64,000 nucleotides of DNA from NCBI GenBank assembly GCA_964020155.1, contig OZ026554.1, forward strand, positions 1,344,247 through 1,408,246. The letters run 5' to 3'. The DNA comes from Chondrilla cf. caribensis (Eukaryota > Porifera > Demospongiae > Chondrillida > Chondrillidae). Position numbers and translations under genes: made by a program. The notes below the pieces were generated by a model. The model saw only the letters and a list, made by a program, of their open reading frames with translations, was not told where the DNA came from and ran no database searches. Of the stretch, positions 12,485-24,500 are shown piece after piece; the first letter of the stretch is position 1; each line of letters starts with the position of its first letter.

Positions 12485-13023
12485 GGCTAGGTGTCGTCGC
12501 AGCTGTCCGAGCTGGAATGCGCCACTACCACGCCAAACAGCTGGTAGGGTCAGAACAAAAGAACAAAGAAATCCAGGTTGTACATCGGATCAAGTGATAT
12601 TATGACGTTCACTTCAATTAAAATATACAATTTCGTGTAATTTTCAACAGTAGATAGAATATAACAAATTGAAGTGTATGAATTCGCTCTAGCAACAAAA
12701 AATGTTTAACCACCTCTTAGGATGACGAAACACATTCATACTACAAAGAAAACAGAAGTTTCCAAACTAACCTTGTTATGATATTATAGAAATCCCGTTC
12801 AAATGAAGTCCTCACTCAAATTGACTTCTAGAAAAGTTACGTTGTTCTCAGGGTAAAGTGGCGAGATGTTGCCCAGAAACTAAGTCCACAAAACAGGACT
12901 GCGCATGCTCAGTGCCATGAATATGATTAACTCCGTGTTTGTTGATAGACGCTACTCGTACAAGTGTGTCCGCACAGGAAATGAGCGGCATTGATACGGG
13001 GGTTACACAGAAGGTTAGATGAC
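12485..13023. promoter_or_regulatory. Divergent TOP1 / FAM135 promoter region
   Basis: The 539 bp between the two opposed start codons must hold both promoters and 5' UTRs. No TATA box stands out. A 13-codon upstream ORF begins with ATG at 12981 and stops at 13020-13022, one base before the FAM135 ATG at 13024. Confidence 0.6.
12981..13022 (+). promoter_or_regulatory. Upstream ORF abutting the FAM135 start
   Basis: ATG AGC GGC through TGA, 13 codons, ends one nucleotide before the main ATG (TGACATG). If the transcript starts upstream of 12981, this uORF would be read first and could favour or limit reinitiation at the main start. Confidence 0.45.
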
Positions 13024-15384
13024 ATGCCGACGTTAGACGTTAAGCTCCTGGTCCTGGTGTCTCCGTTGGTTAACGTGGATATCTTCAAGAAGGGACTGTA
13101 CCAAGTTCGTTGTCGGGTGAAAGACGTTCAACAGAAAAACGGACCATTCGGGACTCCTTACGTCTCCCTTTGTCAGATACTGGACTCGCCCAACGGCGTT
13201 GGTCTGAGAGGTGCTTACCCTAGAGCCTACGTTTTGGACGACAATTCAGCTGTCACGAAGACCGTATTCATCCAGTACATACAGCAAAATTACGTACTCT
13301 CGGACTGGTTCGCCTTTGATGTGTCCATCCCAGTTTTGGAAATCCCCGATGTTGGCTCCCAATCGCTCACGTCATTGGAGCTCGCTTTGGACCTTTACTT
13401 GTGCGAGAAAGAGAAGACGTTCAACGTGTCCCCGGAGGACTTTGTCTCTGTGAGCAGCAGAACGGTGGTGGTCTCTCTCAACTGGTATGGCGGGCTCCAC
13501 GAGTACACTGACGCCATATTCGACTTTGTATATATGGCTGCTGTGGGAGTGAATGTACATGCAGCTGTTGTTGGTGTTGATACATCTGATGTACACTTAC
13601 CCCGACCTGCTCCACAGCCTCAGCCAACTAGTTGGTTTGGTAATATTTTCAAAAGTCATTCGCCCTCGGAGCCTCCTCCAGCCCTATCGTTCTCACAGTT
13701 GCTGTTCAGTGCTGCAGGTCAGAAAGAACCTTCTGCTGGCTCGACAATGCGTTCATCTGTTTACAAAGTGGTTCCGACCTTCAAACTCGTCAGAGCTTGC
13801 AAAAGGTTTGAATGGATCTGGACCATTCTCCGTCAGAGTTACATGAGTTTACAGGAGCTTTTACAAGACATTATCGCCTATCGCACAGGTGATAAGAAGA
13901 CCAGATCGTTCGCATCATGTTCTGAAGACTTCCCCATACGAGAATCTCTAGCTGGTTTCACCACTATTGAAGATTTCACACTCTGTTGTGAGCGCCAGTT
14001 ACAGAAAGCTTGTGAAGTCATCCGTCACACTTGGATGAAGTTCAGTGTGGAACGCCTAATGAACCAGGGATTGCTGGAATCGTTCATCTATGTTTCACAC
14101 CGAAAACGAATTAGTTCGATGCTCAACACAACCGTATTACTATTACCAACCTCCGTTGAGGACAACAAGGTTGACTTGTCCCTCCAGGCACGTAAGACAA
14201 GGGACAGTCTCGATATGAATTTCAGTCTATGGTGTAAGGAGAACACGGAAGAAATCTCAAAAGCTTCTGTTGTATTTGTGGAACATCTAAACTGGAAGAG
14301 AAATGGTTTAGGAAAGCCAACAAAATCACATCTACTGGACGAGGCATTGTGTTCAGATAAAGAAGATAGCCAGACAGAAATTGTTAATCCATTTACAGGT
14401 ATTCTATCAGATACCATCCCCTCTAAGGATTCTGTGCGGGAAGAAGGCCAGCTTGTGGATGACGATACACAATCTCCTGGTCGATGCATCTCTTTGCCCA
14501 GTCTTACAAGTCCTGACCACCTCTCATTCTCAGACTGTACCTATCCGTACCTCCTCTGCTCTGTTACAGGTGCCTCTGGAAAGGAGCCGTCCTCGGATGT
14601 TCACTTGGTCGTGTTTTTACACGGTCTGGAAGGCCGCCATTTCGACCTAAGGCTGTACAAGATCTACCTCGAACTATCGCTACCACAAGTGACGTTCGAT
14701 TTTCTTCTATGCAAATCGATGGAAGGGGCAACATTCTGTGATTTCAATCAAATGACCGATCACGCCGTGGATGAATTTCTGAAGCACATTCAAGGGAGCG
14801 TTTTACAGCCAACCAGAATCAGCTTTGTGGCCCACTCTCTCGGCAGCATTGTTGTCCGCAATATGCTAACCAGACCAGAGATGGCTCCCTATCTCCCGAA
14901 AATGCACACTATGATATCTCTATGTGCACCACACCTCGGCACCACAAACACCAGTAGCCACATATCACTGGGGATGTGGTTCCTACAGAAGTGGCACCAC
15001 TCGCAGTCCTTACTGCAGCTCAGTTTGAAGGACAGCACCAGTCCACGTGAGACTTTCCTTTATCGTCTTAGTCAGAAGATAACCTTCGGGCGTTTCAACA
15101 ACGTTCTTCTCGTTGCATCTCCTCAAGACAAGTATGTTCCTTTCCACTCAGCAAGGTTGGAGCTACCTACCGAAAATAACAACCACGTCTACTCCGAAAT
15201 GCTCTCAAATATCATGGAATCACTCAGACAGTGTAAGACCAATGTTCTGCGTTTCACAGTTGAGCACTTGCTGGATTCCTCAACAAATTCGCTGATCGGA
15301 CGTGCAGCACATATTGCTAAATTGGAGGATGTCAAATTTGTCGAGAAATTTGTAGTTTTACACTGCACAAAATACTTTGTATAA
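13024..15384 (+). CDS. FAM135: FAM135-family alpha/beta-hydrolase-like protein, single exon
   Basis: An uninterrupted frame of 786 codons from ATG 13024 (an earlier in-frame TTG at 12991 is not used). The N-terminus (residues ~1-190) matches the FAM135 N-terminal DUF3657 region: VNVDIFKKGLYQVRCRVKDV and, later, VSVSSRTVVVSLNWYGGLHEY. The C-terminal ~250 residues form a DUF676 lipase-like domain: VVFLHGLEG (oxyanion strand, H533-G534), FVAHSLGSIVVRNML with candidate nucleophile Ser605, then SPQDKYVPFHSARLE supplying candidate acid Asp702 and His708. The end, SLIGRAAHIAKL...EKFVVLHCTKYF, is the family signature C-terminus. No signal peptide is visible. The biochemical function of FAM135 proteins is poorly known. 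The absence of introns contrasts with every neighbour. Confidence 0.93.
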   Translation: MPTLDVKLLVLVSPLVNVDIFKKGLYQVRCRVKDVQQKNGPFGTPYVSLCQILDSPNGVGLRGAYPRAYVLDDNSAVTKTVFIQYIQQNYVLSDWFAFDVSIPVLEIPDVGSQSLTSLELALDLYLCEKEKTFNVSPEDFVSVSSRTVVVSLNWYGGLHEYTDAIFDFVYMAAVGVNVHAAVVGVDTSDVHLPRPAPQPQPTSWFGNIFKSHSPSEPPPALSFSQLLFSAAGQKEPSAGSTMRSSVYKVVPTFKLVRACKRFEWIWTILRQSYMSLQELLQDIIAYRTGDKKTRSFASCSEDFPIRESLAGFTTIEDFTLCCERQLQKACEVIRHTWMKFSVERLMNQGLLESFIYVSHRKRISSMLNTTVLLLPTSVEDNKVDLSLQARKTRDSLDMNFSLWCKENTEEISKASVVFVEHLNWKRNGLGKPTKSHLLDEALCSDKEDSQTEIVNPFTGILSDTIPSKDSVREEGQLVDDDTQSPGRCISLPSLTSPDHLSFSDCTYPYLLCSVTGASGKEPSSDVHLVVFLHGLEGRHFDLRLYKIYLELSLPQVTFDFLLCKSMEGATFCDFNQMTDHAVDEFLKHIQGSVLQPTRISFVAHSLGSIVVRNMLTRPEMAPYLPKMHTMISLCAPHLGTTNTSSHISLGMWFLQKWHHSQSLLQLSLKDSTSPRETFLYRLSQKITFGRFNNVLLVASPQDKYVPFHSARLELPTENNNHVYSEMLSNIMESLRQCKTNVLRFTVEHLLDSSTNSLIGRAAHIAKLEDVKFVEKFVVLHCTKYFV

Positions 15385-15942
15385 ATCAGTCGTAACCACA
15401 TTCAATTTCTTTGTCTTCATAACTATATTATGGTCTTAAAGCAATGGTATATCTGGTATCATTATAATCAATTTTTATTGTAAGTTGAGATTTTAATTAG
15501 TATTTATTAATGTCAATCTCACTGTTATGTGATAAATACATATTCTGTACAGTTGTATTCTATTTAAAACTTCCACCACATCAATTATTTAACTATTATT
15601 CTTAATTTGAGTGTAGCATTATTATGTTCAAGTAAATTTGAAGTGATACAGTAACTACATAAATCCCTTGCGTATACAGGGGGGATGATATCATCAAATA
15701 GACGACAATGGGTATAAAAATACAATATATAATGGAAAAGAAAATCCTCGAACTCTAGGTTAAGGCTCATAAAGGACATTTACTTGGCAAAGGTATTACA
15801 GATATTGTCACTATGAACAGACCTCTATGTATCTCTGAATTGAAACATCTGACTGTAAGGACTAAGTGTTTCCCCAGCTAGTCTAATAATCGAATGAATG
15901 AAGACGAGAATGATTCTAAGGAAAAAGAAGTGCAAGCTCAGG
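15385..15942. other. FAM135 3' UTR and flank
   Basis: AT-rich sequence after the stop codon with no further ORF of interest. The short ORFs here have no family features. Confidence 0.6.
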
Positions 15943-15951
15943 AAAAAAAAA
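15943..15951 (-). terminator. RNA polymerase III terminator (T run)
   Basis: Nine A residues on the plus strand are a T9 run on the minus strand, starting 2 nt past the tRNA 3' end. This is the usual Pol III stop signal. Confidence 0.85.
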
Positions 15952-15952
15952 G

Positions 15953-16036
15953 TGTCAGAAGTGGGATTCGAACCCACGCCTACAAGAGTAGACTGCGACC
16001 TGAACGCAGCGCCTTAGACCGCTCGGCCATCCTGAC
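15953..16036 (-). tRNA. tRNA-Leu (anticodon CAG)
   Basis: An 84-nt minus-strand tRNA. The acceptor stem GTCAGGA pairs with TTCTGAC followed by A. The A box is TGGCCGAGCGGTCTAAGG, the anticodon loop TTCAGGT carries CAG (plus strand 16000-16002), there is the long variable arm expected of a class II tRNA, and the B box is GGGTTCGAATCCC. No intron is present. It is near-identical in layout to other metazoan tRNA-Leu-CAG genes. Confidence 0.97.
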
Positions 16037-16196
16037 ACGGTCGATGAAATCGCTGAACAACTCAACTTTAATCTACGTATAGCTAACATCCTCGTATCAG
16101 AAAACTCGCTGCTCACCGCCTGTAGCGAGCACCAAGTGCCCCGTACAGCGATGCTGCGACTAAATGGGAATTTCCCTACAGCCACCAGCTGACAAG

Positions 16197-16648
16197 ATGC
16201 GCGAGTGGTCTCAGAAGCACATTTTCCCGTGAGTTTACAGATATAGACTAGATAGCCTCTCGTTAGAGACCCTTTTATAATTTATGTCGACGGGAATAGA
16301 TACGAGTGCTGTATCTGCCGTCGACATAACGCTTACATGTCAGAGGTTAGCCTCAGGTATGAAGGTTATTGTATTGTTGCTCTTTCATTTCAGCCACTGT
16401 TGGGAAATTATGGCCCAATCTGCTCTCAGGAAGTACCCCAATCCTCATAATCCAAACGTGTACAGTTTAGATGTTCTACAGAGGAGGATACGGCGGAAGG
16501 AGATAACCATGTGTCGACTGTTTTCTACTCTTTGGAATGTTCCCGCAATAGTACTTCAGGTTAGTGTGCGTGGATATTCATCTTCAGTTTAACGTTATGC
16601 GACTCTTCTCCCTCCACCCTCTGTCTCCTTATCTGTGTACAGTCTATG

Positions 16649-16705
<57 letters not shown>

Positions 16706-17391
16706 CTTGGCAGCAAGTATTCTGTTATGTTTACATAGTTCAACTTGTATGAAAACCAGACCATAACCTCTCAACAACCACGGATAATACAACTGTCAAT
16801 GGTTACTGAGAGGGTATGAGGATATCTATACTGTGACACATACTGTATCATGATTGCTACTAGAATAATAATAAAATTACAATCCAACTTGTAGATCGTT
16901 GGAATCAATAAAGCCACTCTGGTCAAAGAGTTAGTGCATGTTGACTTGGAAAGGAAATCATACACACTACGAGCAAAGAATGTGAGTTGGAAGAGGCGTC
17001 CTTTTCTCCCTCCAGATGTGGTTGTTTGTATCTAGAGGTTCACTGCAGTTACTAAACACCTGCACAGTCATGACTGGGTGGTTGTGGAGTATAGCAGCTT
17101 CTAAAACATGTCCCAATTGAACAAAATTCTAACGCTGATCATCAAACACCAGTCACATGTATACATATATACATGTATACATGATGCCTTTGGATAAAAA
17201 CAGGTGTATAATAGCTAATTGTGGATGTGGCATCCAATTGAATTGTGTATTTGGGATGGGAAGTAACAGAGCAGCTATGCCACATTTGTGAATACTTTGT
17301 TTCTGTTGCATCATTTGTGTAAGTTCACACCCTCACTGGATTTGTAGAAAGTATGAGAAGAAGAATGTGTGTATGCATGTATGCATGTGCA

Positions 17392-17485
<94 letters not shown>

Positions 17486-19122
17486 TGTGCATGTGTGTGT
17501 GTGTGTGTGTGTGTGTATGCAGGAGTGTGTATACTGTGAATGCTATGCCCCTGCACTTGTCATCATAGAGTTACGCCAGTGATGTCTATTGACTCTGTTC
17601 ACTCCCCAGATCACATTCTCCAACATGGTCGAGGTGGATGAAACACTGGTATACACACAATGTCCGGATGATCCCACAAAGTATGTTTGTTCATGGTAGA
17701 TTGGGTATTCTGTTACAGTAGGAGAACCTTCATCAATGTGGGTACTTCACGGGTACATGTACTGTTGTAGTACTGTACGTGCACTGTTCATAGTACAGTC
17801 ATACACACATCTACATGCACAACAGCCACATTTTTACAAATAATCCGTATAACAACTGTTTTGTAGACACACATGTATTCATATAACACAGAAATTGTTT
17901 AGGTTACAACAGCACACTGGTTATAATGACAGGTAAAGTGAGGAACCAAGGGTGATGTTGTAAAGAGGTCTGACTGTACACTAGTGTATGGGAGCACTAC
18001 CAAGGGTGATGCTATAAAGAGGTCTGACTGTCTAGGGGTGTCTTAAATCCCTTGATTTTGTATGTTAGTATAATATTATATGTACATGTGTGTAGTACAT
18101 GTACACACTTAGTTGTACATGCTGACACTTGCCTTGTGAGATATTACACGTACAGTATGTACAGACATACGTTTACACACGCAATACACACTTACTATGC
18201 TTTGTGTATTCCTTGGTGTTCTTCAGAACAGAATTAAATCAGAGTGCAACCATCACAGTGAAGAACATTCCCTTCCTGTCCGGTACCCTTGAGGACCTCA
18301 TGTACAGCAGCTACAGTGGGAATGCCAGCAAGGTACGTACATGCAGTCACTGCATACACTCTTGTTGTATTTCCCTGTCATGTAGTTGTGGGGGTGGGTG
18401 GGGCACAACTATGAGGGGGCAGGGTACAAATTTGGAAAATGGAATACGTGTTGTTGGGAGTGGATATACAGTGAATTCTCATTAATCTGCCACTGCTTTA
18501 TCTGCCAAACCTTTTATTCTGCCACAATTTCCCAGTACCAATATAATGTACAAGTACCAATGAATATCCAGTTAATCCACCAAACTCGTTAATCCACCAT
18601 ATTCTTTGAAAACAAATAGCAGCAGATTAACGAGTATACACTGTATGTAAGTACAGACTGAACACAGAGGTAGGGGTTGGAAATACTTTATGCCTCAGCA
18701 ACATAGTGGAACCTCTTTATAAAGGACACATCAGAGCCTACTATTTTGTCCACTTTTCAGATGTACAAGAAGCATTAGCACTATATAAAGTCCACTTTTG
18801 GTGCCTTAGAACATGTCCTTTGTAGGGAGGTAATTCCTATGGTGTCCTTATTTGGAGTGTCCTTTAATAAAGGCTCCACAGTGCACCACATGTGAGAACT
18901 ACATGCATCATTAACATCGAGGGAGACAAAGGGTCTGGATATGCTAGCCTATAGCTTCAATGAAGGGAAGTGCATAACAGCGGTGTCATGTGTACGTCCA
19001 TATATGGGTACGTAGCTACTGTCATGCTATATATTAACTTAGCCATTGATGTCCCAAACTTATTGTAGGGAAGACTGGCGATAGAGGAAGTGGCACAGAA
19101 GATCGAATCAGAACAGACATAG
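16197..19122 (+). CDS. PRELID3: PRELI-domain mitochondrial lipid-transfer protein (PRELID3/slowmo type)
   Basis: Six exons, 16197-16228, 16394-16559, 16895-16981, 17610-17680, 18227-18332 and 19069-19122, give 516 nt (171 residues) in consistent phase. The start MREWSQKHIFPHCWE aligns with the PRELID3 N-terminus (MKIWTSEHVFDHPWE in human). Then come LRKYPNPHNPNVYSLDVLQ, ITFSNMVEVDETLVYT, and the C-terminal helix with LEDLMYSSYSGNASKGRLAIEEV. PRELI proteins sit in the mitochondrial intermembrane space with TRIAP1-type partners and move phospholipids between membranes. PRELID3/slowmo types are linked to phosphatidylserine transfer. The protein is slightly short at the C-terminus, ending ESEQT. 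The gene starts 160 bp from the tRNA 5' end. Confidence 0.93.
16649..16703. repeat. (GT)n microsatellite in PRELID3 intron 2
   Basis: A pure GT dinucleotide run. Confidence 0.95.
17396..17516. repeat. (GT)n microsatellite in PRELID3 intron 3
   Basis: A long GT run with two short interruptions near 17482-17492, located about 95 bp before the exon at 17610. Confidence 0.95.
18469..18643. mobile_element. MITE with CAGTGAATTCTCATTAATC ends
   Basis: The left end CAGTGAATTCTCATTAATCTG and the right end CAGATTAACGAGTATACACTG are inverted partners and are flanked by TA. The interior repeats ATTAATCCACC/TCTGCCA words. Relatives lie at 26471, 54636 and 62230. It is non-coding and sits in PRELID3 intron 5. 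Confidence 0.75.
18704..18883. mobile_element. CAGTGGAAC-family MITE in PRELID3 intron 5
   Basis: It starts TAGTGGAACCTCTTTATAAA and ends AAAGGCTCCACAGTG. The interior (ttttggtgccttagaac, tgtcctttgtagggaggt) is shared with the copies at 24081-24278 and 35933-36124, which defines a subfamily of about 190 bp. Confidence 0.75.
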
Positions 19123-19562
19123 CTATCATCAATCACAAGGATACGTAATAATATAAAATGCAAGATTTATATAATATGCTATAGTAATAACAGATTCAGA
19201 TCAACAGTGTATTCAATATAATTATTATGCTATTTATATATATATATACATCATTGTATATACAGATACGTACGTATACATAAAATTGTATAAGTATCCA
19301 ACTTGTGATATTGGTGCCTGTCATGCATGCCCCTTCAATATAATATATTATGTATAATATTAATATTAAACATTATAGTATATACTTGTTACATAAGATA
19401 CGTAGTATGTTAATTGAATTAATGATAAAAATCACATTTTGTAATTAATATCAATCATAATCAATAAAAATAGATGAACAAAAGCATAATATTATTACTA
19501 TGGTGACAATTATGATTCTGAGGTATGCGGATACGTACATACATGCAAGATCAAACTATGTG
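19123..19562. other. PRELID3 3' flank
   Basis: Very AT-rich, with TATATATATA near 19240 and an AATAAA at about 19462. No ORF or RNA gene is supported. Confidence 0.5.
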
Positions 19563-19599
19563 AAATTCTACACAACCAGCCAACTCCTAAAAACCTATG

Positions 19600-20010
19600 T
19601 ACATTAACAAGCAACTAACAACCAACCAACAACCAACAAGCAACTAACAACCAACCAACAACAACCAACCAACAAACAACAACAACCAACCAACAAGCAA
19701 CTAACAACAAGCAACAACAACCAACCAACAACCAACAAGCAACTAACAACCAACCAACAACAAACAACCAACAAACAACAACAACCAACCAACAAGCAAC
19801 TAACAACAAGCAACAACAACCAACCAACAACCAACCAACAACCAACCAACAACCAAACAACAACCAACCAACAACCAACAACCAACAAACAACAACAACC
19901 AACCAACAAGCAACTAACAACCAACAACCAACCAACAAACAACAAACAAACAACTAACAACAAGCAACTACAACAATCAACCATCAAGCAAATAAAAAAC
20001 AATAATCAAC
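19600..20010. repeat. CAACCAACCAACAA minisatellite
   Basis: About 400 bp built almost entirely of the words CAACCAACCAACAA, CAACAACAACC and AAGCAACTAA. It lies just beyond the NELFCD stop codon. The Cys/Leu/Val-rich reading frames on the minus strand are repeat artefacts. Confidence 0.95.
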
Positions 20011-20038
20011 CAATAAATGTTACAGTACACAAATGTAA

Positions 20039-20228
20039 TCATCGTTTCCGCTTCTTTGCCTTTTTCGAACAAGAATCTAGGAAAAATGAGAGAATCAAAA
20101 TTGCTGCTAACACCACACTCCACAACTGTACATCTAGTAATTTAAGTATGTGTCACACACTTTAGTTAAATTTCAAGTTGAAGTTAACACACACATAAAC
20201 ATAGACAGACATACAGACAGATAGACAG

Positions 20229-20290
<62 letters not shown>

Positions 20291-20308
20291 CACACACATA
20301 CACACACA

Positions 20309-20357
<49 letters not shown>

Positions 20358-20379
20358 CACACACACACACACACACACA

Positions 20380-20467
<88 letters not shown>

Positions 20468-21529
20468 TAAACACCTACAACTGTTTTCTAGTACAGACAC
20501 ACAGAAAGCTCTTACCAAGGAATTTGGACACAAGATCACTGCCATCCTGACTCCTCATTGTACCAGTTATGTCACTGTTGTTGAGTAATATACTGAAATT
20601 ACTAGCAAATTTACTAGAGTAAGGAGGGGCTATTACTGCCAGGACCTACATATGCAGAAATTTAAGGAGAATATCGATAAAATAAGACTAAGATCACTAT
20701 GATTACTAGTGTGCAAACATCCTGAACTACTCAACATTTCTTCCATCCACCACACTACCCTCCATCCACCACACTACCCTCCATCCACCACACTACCCTC
20801 CATCCACCAAACTACCCTCCATCCACCAAACTACCCTCCATCCACCACACTACCCTCCATCCACCACACTACCCTCCATCCACCACACTGCCCTCCATCC
20901 ACCACACTGCCCTCCATCCACCACACTACCCTCCATCCACCAAACTACCCTCCATCCACCACACTACCCTCCATCCACCAAACTACCCTCCATCCACCAC
21001 ACTGCCCTCCATCCACCACACTACCCTCCATCCACCACACTACCCTCCATCCACCACACTGCCCTCCGTCAACCACACTACCCTCCATCCACCACACTAC
21101 CCTCCATCCACCACACTGCCCTCCGTCAACCACACTACCCTCCATCCACCACACTACCCTCCATCCACCACACTACCCTCCATCCACCACACTACCCTCC
21201 ATCCACCACACTGCCCTCCATCCACCACACTACCCTCCATCCACCACACTACCCTCCATCCACCACACTACCCTCCATCCACCACACTACCCTCCATCCA
21301 CCACACTGCCCCCTTACCTGGTGAACAATTACTTACCTCATGAACAAAATGCCGGACAAGAGATGTGTCCATGCTTCCCTTGATCATACACTGGATCAAG
21401 TAGTTCACCACAGATACAGCATATCCACTAAGTGCCAGGTGGACCATTCGATCTACAATCATCTTTTGTAGGTCAAGCTATGAAAAGGAACCAGGAAGTC
21501 ACTACAACTCAATCTAAATTTACATTAAG

Positions 21530-21578
<49 letters not shown>

Positions 21579-24500
21579 GTCTGTGTACATCAATTGTACT
21601 ACATATGATTACAAATGAATATTACTAATTCATGGACCTATATGTATGCAAGTAACGTATGGCAGAGCTTACACGTATGTCCTTTTCTTCTGAGGAGGGC
21701 GTAGAAGCCTCAAACAACCTCTGCAATAGGTTCATCACCTCAGGATGATGGAGCTTGTGGTTGGTGCTAATCTACACAGGGTGAGAATTGTTTATTGCTT
21801 ATTGGATCATCACATACCAGCTGCATGCATGCATGCACAAGGCATCCATGCCTACAGGAGCAGGCCCACTGTGTGCATGCGAGGGTTCCATCCACTGGAC
21901 CCACTGACCTCATCCAGGAGAGAAAAGTACAAGATGGCGTTCTCAACTGACATTTCAAAGAAACTCTCATCCAACAGGATGCTGTCCAGCCAAAGGAGAA
22001 CACCCTTGGCAACAACTGGAAATCTATTGGCATAGAAGCAAGTGGGAGGGATACGTAGCTTGTGTTATGAAGCAATTTGTTTACTATGACACGCTCCACA
22101 TCAATCTATCACACAGTAATAACACACACCTACCCACAGGTTCAAAAGCAAGAAAAACTAACATTATGAATCTATAGCTACTATGTGTGCACTATGTGAA
22201 GAACCTTGCCGTTGGCATGGTTATGGGATCTTTCAAATTTTGGAGAGATCAGAAACACAGTTGAAGTGGTAGCGAAGTTGAAAAGCATCGAAGATAGTCA
22301 ACTTCTAAATCAAGTTGATGGTATTTGATATCTACATCTACTCAAGTGCAGGTATGTACATACGTAGTACTCGCACCATATGGAGGGTATCTGGACTTAC
22401 TGGAGTGCTTGGTAGAGGTCTTTTATTGAGGACTGCAGGTCAGCATGAGAGACACTACCTTTGCAGCAAATGAGGTACGACTGATGAATGGCCTTCTGAG
22501 TCTCCTCCAACTCATCTGACACGGGATCTCCTTCTAACGTCTGGGAACAAAACAACAACACCAACGACACCTTGGCAGACACAAAACCACCAAGAACAAC
22601 ATACTTGTGAAAAGAATACCACCGAGACAACGCCTTCGTAAATACAACACCTCCAAAAACAATATGTTTGTAAACACTGATACAAAGAACAACAACATGA
22701 CTATAAACACAACACCATTAGTAACAAAATGTTGATACAATGTAAACACACCCCCTTTGTTAGGAACATGTTTGTAAACACAACATAACACAACAACCAC
22801 CAAGATATGTATGTATGTATGCATGTAGAGTACAGAGTACAAATAGAGTGATTAACACGCTTCAGATGTTAGAAGTGAAAGAGAAAATCATTTAAAATGA
22901 ATCCAACAAACAGCAGCCATGTCACAAGTGAAAATGCATTTCTGATTGGTTTCATGAAACAGCACAGACAACAATGGACCATATGATATGTAATATCCAC
23001 TAACATGTAATGTGTGTGAATTCTGTAAGTCTGTTTTAAATAAATACAAAAGAACACACAAATGAAGTGATAATAATAATAGTATGATAAACAATACACA
23101 AAGTGTTGTGAACATATGTACGTACGTACATAGTCACAGTATAACAGACTGCAAACCAACAAGGACCACGATGAACAACACTACAGGAATGTGTAGGGGG
23201 ACATATATAGTACATACTGTACTGTACACCACATATAAATCTATGCACGGTCTGTTCATGTCAACACGCATACAAACATGCAAACAAAACACACAAAAAC
23301 ACAATATACATGCAACACAGGCATATGAACACATATAAACAACACACAATTACACAACGTACACACAGCACACACATACAAACAAACACACAATACACAC
23401 ACACACATACACACATACACACACACACACGTAAACCATACATACATACCTAGCATACAGTACATACATGTATGCAACAAACCTCAGTATATTGGTCCCA
23501 AACACTGACCGCATAAGCTAGTATATAAATATACTTGTTCTCCTGTTCAGGGTTCATTGTTGCACCGTGTTTGAACAGAGACTGGACCAACAGGTCTAGC
23601 AGATAGAAACATTGACGTGACACACGGGGGATGTTCGGTATCTTGCAGGAGTGAACTCACTCACACACATGTACACACAACACAAAAGCACAAATGCATA
23701 AACACACAAAAATACTAATACAAACACACACACAACCATATAAAAACAATCAACAAACACAACACACAAACATAAACACACCCATTCACAAACACACACA
23801 TACACAGACACACAAACACATATTATGCAGATGTAAACACATAAATGCACACATTAAATATATTTGTCCAAACAACATCCATTGAGTACACGAATATGAC
23901 AGATGAAGCATGCACCACGATCAGGGAGCACTGGACTGTGGACCAAGCAGATGTGTACGTGAATATGTACTCACCCAAGAATTGGGGAATCCTTAGAAAA
24001 TCAGAAGGGGGTACTTGGTCAATATCGGAATAATGCTGGTAAACCTTGGAATAAAAGTACATATATATGTACAGTATATACAGGGGGACCGCTCTATAAA
24101 GGACACATTGGGACCAGCTATTGTGTCCACTGTAGAGAGGTTGTCCACTCTTCAGAAGTGAAAAATGTGTTGGAATCATAGGATAGTCTACTTTTGGTGC
24201 CTTAGAACGTGTCCTTTGTAGGGAGGTGATTTCTATAGTGTCCTTTATTGGGAGTGTCCTTTAGTAGAGGTTCTACTGTATACTATGTATGTATGAGTAC
24301 TATACATACATAGTATACAGTGCTGTATACAGTATATACATGTGCATGTGCGTGCATGCATATGTTATTAGAACTTTTCTTAACAAAGGACATACGTAGT
24401 ATGTAGGAAATACCTCCCTACAAAGCAGTTTGAATAGCATGTAGAATAATGTGGTACAAAAGTATTGAATACTGTTGGTAGAAGGTCTCAACGAACCAAA

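Noticed and set aside
12991..13023. FAM135 start at TTG 12991
   Set aside because: TTG is not an expected start here. ATG 13024 directly precedes the conserved N-terminus.
19604..20002. 132-residue Cys/Leu/Val ORF on the minus strand
   Set aside because: It is an artefact of the CAACCAACCAACAA minisatellite downstream of the NELFCD stop.
20162..20545. Long Cys/Val-rich and Thr/His-rich open frames over CA/GT tracts (also at 17311, 25732, 30581, 31117)
   Set aside because: Dinucleotide repeats have no stop codons in several frames. There is no start context, domain or splice structure.
20709..21383. 224-residue Pro/His/Thr repeat ORF
   Set aside because: It arises from the 19-bp minisatellite, lies in a NELFCD intron and has no gene context.
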